NCBI GenBank assembly: GCA_009746045.1
Contig: RPFO01000002.1
Location: 52,501 to 114,500 of the forward strand
Length of the DNA: 62,000 nt
Direction: 5' to 3'
Source of the DNA: Mesostigma viride
Taxonomy: Eukaryota; Streptophyta; Mesostigmatophyceae; Mesostigmatales; Mesostigmataceae
The notes beneath the pieces were generated by a model. It was not told the origin of the DNA. It searched no databases and saw nothing but the letters and a program-made list of their open reading frames with translations. This document shows positions 56,401 to 62,000 of this stretch, piece by piece. Position 1 is the first letter of the stretch. Each line of letters starts with the position of its first letter. The translations under genes were made by a program, and so were the position numbers.

Positions 56401-58230
56401 ACCCACCCCCATCAGTCCATGGAATACGTGCTCCTGCTCCAGATCCTTAATTAAGGCCAAAATGAGTCCCTTCCAAACAACGTTTGCACTTAGATAGTTA
56501 GACGAATTATGCCCGACGAAGCTGGAACTTAACAGCCACAATGAATTACGGTTGTTCAGACCTTGTACAACGCCTCAGGGCATTTGGAGCCCTGAATGGT
56601 AACAAATGCTAACAAGGTAGTGTTGCTATCAATAATGATTTTAAAAATTAATATGATGTCATTAATTAATTAATTAGTTATCAACATCACTCCGTTGGGA
56701 GTAAATGTAGCACATATCCCTGAGAAGGGGCATATGGCTTTTAATACATTCTATGCTACTTCATGCAAGGGTGGGAATGTAAGCTACCCCTGCTCTAGGT
56801 GCACCAGGGCACCTGCACCACCATGTCATATTACAACCAAAACTGGTCGTCATCATGCAAGCATCTGAAGCATGGTCGCAAAACTTCGTGTGCAAAATCT
56901 CATGTCATAAGGAGCCCAACATTATGACAATTGCCAGGCTTTGTAAAGATTTTTGATTTAACGATGACTACAGCACAAACAGTGAGCGAAACCCTGGTGC
57001 ATGTGAATGCCTGAGTGGCGACTGTTCCTAACAGAATGCAAGATGTAAGGTAGACATTGCGAGTATGCCACAAATGTGTGATGTGCAGTGCACATGCATG
57101 TGAGCTACCATGGTCCGGATTCTCCCGATTTCTGGCCTGCGCTGGTTGTCTCCTTGATGTATACCCCATGACACCATACTTCTAAACTACTTAAGAACCT
57201 TGGCACATTGCAAAATGGGAAAGAAAGCTGAACAATACATGCAACATCACTCACTAACACAGCCATGTGATTGCTACCAACACGTACCATGTACATCCTG
57301 TGTGAAATTATTGGCAACGACACGCCAAGCAAACGCCAAGGTATAGTATAACTGCGACAGGCTGGCACATGTCACCTGGCATCCACGTATGCTCACCCCA
57401 AGGCATTGGCATATCCCCATGTCTATATCCGTTGCCCTTTGTGCGTACCGAGTCACCCATGCAGTCACCCACCCATGCATCCACCTGGCCCACCCACACA
57501 AGTACTCATACACTTGCGCACCTGAGTACCCAGCCACCCACTGGTCCACCCACCCGGTGACCCAGCCAGCCAGCCACGCACCTACTAAACCAACCTATCT
57601 AACCACTCGTGCACCCAGGCACCCAGCCACATACCCACCCACTGGGACATCCACCCACCCAGCTAGCCACATATGCAATCTACCCACCTAGGCAATAAGG
57701 AGGCATTCACCCATCCTTTTATCCAGGCACCCATTACTAAAACCACGCAGCCACCTAACCACCCAGCCAGCTGGCCCCATGTGTGCCCACCAGGCCGCCC
57801 ACCCCTGACCCACCCACGCCCCTTCCCACTCGACCACTCTTTCCCCCCATACCCTTATACCCACCGACCTGCACCCACTCACCCTCACACATCCACATCC
57901 TCTCAGCCAGTCACCCACCCATCTCACCCCTAACATGCACAGCCCTCCACCCGCGCTAGGTGAGTCGATCCCAACTACAAAACCACCCACCCACCCATAT
58001 CCGTGCACCCACCCACCCATCTACCTTCCCCATCGCTCACCCCACCCACTTCTAATCACAGCTACACATCCACCCGCCACAAACCAACGGTGCAAATCCT
58101 CCAGCCCATGCAACAGTTTCACTCAGGCATCCAACAATGCACCCACCTAGGAGTTCCCAAACCCCGTCGATCCCCCAGCCACCTGGCGATTCACTTATAA
58201 GCAACCACCCTTGCACCCATCCACCCACCA
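56400..58230 (+). repeat. Segmental duplication, copy 1
   Basis: Direct, diverged match to about 60470-62000. Shared markers include GTTCTGACCTTGTACAA-like text, CATTTGGAGCCCT, GGTGCATGTGAATGCCTGAG, CTGGCACATGTCACCTGGCA and a long CCACCCACC-rich stretch. Copy 1 alone has a LINE 3' end (56663-56822) and a ~70-bp insert holding one 44-bp-minisatellite core (57123-57160). Confidence 0.8.
56663..56822 (-). mobile_element. Truncated LINE 3' end with target-site duplication
   Basis: (AATT)n tail at 56663, then ACTCCGTTGGGAGTAAATG, then GAGAAGGGGCATATGG: the family D 3' end in minus orientation. ATGTCAT flanks it at 56656-56662 and 56823-56829. The duplicated locus near 60720 lacks it. Confidence 0.85.
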
Positions 58231-58252
58231 TAACCACCCACCCACCCGCCCT

Positions 58253-58414
58253 CCCTCCCTCCCTCCCTCCCTCCCTCCCTCCCTCCCTCCCTCCCTCCCT
58301 CCCTCCCTCCCTCCCTCCCTCCCTCCCTCCCTCCCTCCCTCCCTCCCTCCCTCCCTCCCTCCCTCCCTCCCTCCCTCCCTCCCTCCCTCCCTCCCTCCCT
58401 CCCTCCCTCCCTCC
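58253..58414. repeat. (CCCT)n microsatellite
   Basis: About 40 perfect CCCT units. On the minus strand it is (GGGA)n starting 20 bases after a GTGGGT donor, so it lies in an intron of the gene at 58434-59655. Confidence 0.98.
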
Positions 58415-58433
58415 CGCCACCCCACCCACCCAC

Positions 58434-59655
58434 CCTCTCCAACTGCATGTGGACTGCCTCTCCCAGCGACTCGGCCAGCCGTTTGAGTGTGTTTGGGACC
58501 ATATGCTGATGCCCATGGATATTACGCGCGCCATCAACCAGGCAACACCAGTGACACTTGAGCTCCTTGTTATCCTTCTCATCGGATGTACTGACGACAC
58601 CCTGCACAATTACAGCTCACAAGGCAACTAACATGCTGGAGGAACGCATCCGCCGCAGTGGACGTCAGTAACGGATGTTGCAATGTTGCTGGAGGGAGGT
58701 CAATCGACCGCACCCGTACATACAAGGGGCAATTATTGATGCGTCATACCCAAAACAGGAAGAAAATGTGGCACAACTAACCTTGCCATCAACATGGATG
58801 GACGGAGTTGGAGACCAACTGCAGCGCGGCATTCGCAAGGGCACAGGCTGTGTTGTTCAGCAGGTCCACCGCTGGACTGCCCGATGCCGAGTCCAGGTTC
58901 TTCCTTACACAAACTCTCCACAAGCGTGATTGTCGCGTCCTTGGCTGCCAACTGCGGAAAGGAGGCCAGTGCTCGCTTCAGCAGGAACTCGGCAATTGCA
59001 ATCACGGTGGGCCCTGGCACGATTTGCAGGCCTACACATGCTTGCCCCGCATGTGCCTCCCCCACGTGTGCATCCACCGCAGTTGACGTGCTCGCTCGCA
59101 GCTCCCACTACCGCTGGCTTCGTTGCCATGTTCCTCCACCCGTTGCCTCTTGCATCTTAGCTGTTCCTCGCGCTTCTCCGCAGCCTCTCTTTCCCTCTCT
59201 TCCTCTCTCTTTTCTGCTGCCGTTCATGCCTTGCTCCAGATATAGATGTGGCTGCTTAGGCGTTCAATCTGCATCACAGAATTGGACGATATGCACGTCA
59301 AAGGAAAGCCAACCAAGCAGCAACATTACCAACAATGTAGCGGGAGGGTCAGTGCAGAGGCCAGCAACATAACTGCCTTAGTCTTGTACTCCTACCATAC
59401 ACATTAGGGAAGACTGCTGGCATGGCAGCCTGCATCACAGCAATGAATTGCCGCCAACTAAAATAAGAGAGTGACTCACCGCTACTCTTCCCTGAAGCCG
59501 ACTGGTCACACCTCCATTGTGGCGTTGTTTTACCACTTTAACGCTCTTCCACAGCGTGCGATTTTGTTGATGCCATTTTCTCAATTCCTGTAGCATATAT
59601 TTTGCCCCCGCCGCACGCTTCCATGGGTTGCCATGTACATCATACTTTGCTGATG
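58434..59655 (-). CDS. Unrecognised multi-exon gene, partial
   Basis: Minus-strand exons with good borders: 59655-59480 (acceptor CTTCTCTGCAG, donor GCG|GTGAGT, reading AKYDVHGNPWKRAAGAKYML and LRKWHQQNRTLWKSVKVV); 59013-58909 (acceptor CGTGCCAG, donor GTAAGG, reading VIAIAEFLLKRALASFPQL); and 58601-58434 (acceptor AATTGTGCAG, donor GTGGGT, reading DEKDNKELKCHWCCLVDGAR and LKRLAESLGEAVHMQLER). A charged coiled-coil-like frame (EKREEEREREAAEKREEQL) lies at about 59225-59150. Small exons between these are needed to reconcile phases and are not settled. The CHWCC cluster followed by spaced histidines might bind metal; that is inference. The protein is hydrophilic, with no signal peptide or membrane span in the exons seen. 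Start and end lie outside what I can define. I do not recognise the family. Confidence 0.45.
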
Positions 59656-59760
59656 CTGCAGAGAAGTCAAGCGGTTCTTTGCATTCCCTCACCTGTATTC
59701 AACGGCAACGCCAAAACGGAATGCCAACGAATGCGGAGCGGGGGAACAAGGCATAAAGCA

Positions 59761-60329
59761 ACGCATGGTGAACCGGCAGATGCTGAGGCAGACACGACAA
59801 TGCACTGGGTGCATGGCAACCATGTGAACACTGATGGTAGCACTCACATGCCTAACAAGCATTTTCTTTGTTTCCCCTGGGTTAGAGTGTAAGGCCTATG
59901 CCAACCAAGGTAAACAACAAAACAACACATCCTAAACTGCCCTAACTGACATGGGCAACAAACATGGCCAATGGAGGACAAGGAACCAAGTAGGATCATC
60001 CAACAGGATCATGGTATTATGGCAGCTTGCATGCAGTAAATTACATCAAGCATGGTTGGCTCAGCACATTGAAGTATTGTCACATCATTAGAACAAGGGA
60101 AAGTCAGAAATCAACGCATGGTGAACCGGCAGATGATGAGGCAGACACGACAATGCACTTGGTGCATGGCAACTATGTGAACACTGATGGTAGCATTCAC
60201 ATGCCTAACAAGCATTTTCTCTGTTTCCCCTGGGTTAGAGTGTAAGGCCTATGCCAACCCAGCTAAACAACAAAACAACACATCCTAAACTGCGCTAACT
60301 GACATGGGCAACAAACATGGCCAATGGAC
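59761..60329. repeat. ~213-bp direct duplication 355 bp apart
   Basis: 59761-59972 and 60116-60329 are near-identical (ACGCATGGTGAACCGGCAGA through ACAAACATGGCCAATGGA) with about 140 bp of unrelated sequence between them. Confidence 0.92.
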
Positions 60330-60469
60330 ACAACACCTTGAAATGGCCTTTTTTTTACATAAATTATGGCCCATGGCAAGTTTATTGTCCGATTGACCTA
60401 GGATTGGATCCCACCACTCCCCGGGATGTGTCTGGCTAGTGGTGGAGTAGTTGAGTCAAAATGTTAAGT

Positions 60470-62000
60470 TTACATGGTACTCCCTGCTTAAGTTAACTCC
60501 AGATCCAAGGCCAAAACTGGCCACCTAAACCACTTGCACTTGCATAGAAACAATAGTTGATCTCAGATTATGCTGTAACTTTGCAGTGGTGATGAATAAT
60601 AGTTGTTCTGACCTTGTACAAAGTTCTACGCCATTTGGAGCCCTAGTTGGTGACAAATGCTAGCAAAATTTTGCTAGCATTTGTCATTAATGGCCATTTA
60701 AAATCAATATTTAACCCAAATAATGTCAGAATGCCACCAAAACTTATTGCCATCATGCCAGCACCTGAAGCAAGGTCTCAACAAGTCATGAGCAGAAATT
60801 CAGATCATGCAGAGCCCAAAATGGTGACATTTGCCAGCAATTGTCACCATTTTTTGCTTTTTTACCCACAATTTTAACAACATTACCCACCAAAACATTC
60901 TCCAAGCTGGGGCGCATCATTTAAATCTTTGCAGGCAACTCAAGAATGACTAGTACAAACAGTGTGCAAAACCTTGGTGCATGTGAATGCCTGAGTGGTG
61001 ACCATTGCTAGCAGAATCCATCATGTAAGGTAGGCATTGCCAGTATGCCACAAAGCTGTGATGTGCAGTGCATGTCCATATGTATACCCCATGACACCGT
61101 GCCTCTAAACTACTTGGCACATTGCAAAATGGGAAGGAAAGGTGAATAATACATGCCACATCACTAACACAGCCATTTGAATGCTACCAACACGCACCAT
61201 GCATGATATACACTGCGTGTACAGTAATACATGTCGAGAATATGCCGAGCGAGCATATCAAGGTGCAGTGACCCCAACGCTGGCACATGTCACCTGGCAT
61301 CCACGTATGCTCACATGATATGGCATTGGCATATCCCATGTCTCCATCTCTTGCACTTTGTGCGCACCAAGCCACCCATGCAGTCGCCCACCCATGCAGC
61401 CACCTGGCCACCCACCCACACAACTGCTCACACACTCGCGCGCCCGTGCACCCAGACAGCCACCTGTCCTCCCACCCAGTGACCCACCCACCAAGCCAGC
61501 CGCGCACGTGCTTACCCAACTTATACAACCATGCGTGCACCTAGGCACCCAACCACCTACCAACCCACTTGGACATCCACCCACCCACCAAGGCACCTGC
61601 GCAACCCACACACCAACTAGGTAATAAGCAGGCATTCCCCCATCCAATGAGCCAACCACCCAACCACCCAACCACCTAAACACCCAGCCAGCTGGCCCCA
61701 TATGCACCCGTCCGGCCACCCACAGTTGACCCACCCACGCACCTACCCACTCAACCATTCACTGCCCCCACACCCTTATACCCACTGACCCACCCACTGA
61801 CCCACCCACACATGCATTTTCTCAGCCAGCACCCCGGCACCTACCTCACCCCAAACCTGCACAGCCCTTCACCCGTGATAGGTGAGTCGGTCCCAACCAT
61901 AAACCCATCCACGCATCCATATCTGTGCGCCCACCCGTCCATCTACCCGTCCCTTCGCCCACCCACCCACATCTAGTCATCTACACATCCACCAGCCACC
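60470..62000 (+). repeat. Segmental duplication, copy 2, open at the window edge
   Basis: Diverged direct copy of 56400-58230 without the LINE tail and without the minisatellite unit. It contains its own hairpin ATGCTAGCAAAATTTTGCTAGCAT at 60657-60680. Its proline-rich frames come from CCACCCACC repeats and are not genes. Confidence 0.8.

Noticed and set aside
58052-58631. Frames with poly-(GGRE) or poly-(PPSL) around 58200-58430
   Set aside because: Translation of (CCCT)n; only the flanking 58434-58601 exon has independent support.

Overview
This 62 kb window is nuclear DNA from a eukaryote with a large, gene-poor, repeat-rich genome. The evidence is spliceosomal introns, LINE-type retrotransposons, DNA transposons with target-site duplications, and many micro- and minisatellites. 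GC-rich exons, pyrimidine-tract splice acceptors and a bacterial-type signalling protein would fit an alga or other protist. The sequence alone does not fix the lineage, and no organism is claimed.

Genes. Two genes can be assigned to families. (1) Minus strand, 17457-26047: six exons encode an 831-residue fusion of a metallo-beta-lactamase-fold hydrolase, a degenerate response-regulator receiver and a GAF domain. (2) Plus strand, 38060-about 42777: a secreted PHM/DBH-like type II copper monooxygenase. It keeps the CuM-site residues but has lost the CuH histidine pair, and its frame is broken at a C10 run. Three further gene-like loci with splice-site support are not recognised: 870-2894 (+, broken), 55117-55564 (-) and 58434-59655 (-).

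Layout. 1-11.6 kb: (ATCC)n arrays, a broken gene, a palindromic ~146-bp satellite, a higher-order repeat readable in all three frames, and (CT)n. 11.6-17 kb: a LINE graveyard. 17.4-26 kb: the MBL-receiver-GAF gene, with minisatellites in its introns. 28.4-34.9 kb: a three-level transposon nest, an EN-RT LINE containing a hAT-like transposon containing an ORF1-only LINE. 35-38 kb: C-rich and unassigned sequence. 38-43 kb: the copper-monooxygenase-like gene, with five tandem arrays in its introns. 44.9-51 kb: LINE fragments, including one ORF1-only LINE interrupted by a MULE-like element and by a 1.07-kb compound palindrome. 51-55 kb: satellites. 55-62 kb: two unrecognised genes, (GGGA)n and (CCCT)n arrays, and a direct segmental duplication.

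Transposon biology. ORF1-only elements (ORF1 plus 3' UTR, no reverse transcriptase) occur three times. One copy is complete, with a 12-bp target-site duplication. The LINE groups have related 3' ends: a short hairpin around CCCAACGG followed by simple-repeat tails. This suggests ORF1-only elements moved in trans by EN-RT LINEs. The 1.07-kb palindrome (47505-48579) is built from three smaller palindromes and two inverted spacers, is flanked by a 5-bp duplication, and carries tRNA-like A and B boxes. It is the best candidate here for an undescribed mobile structure.
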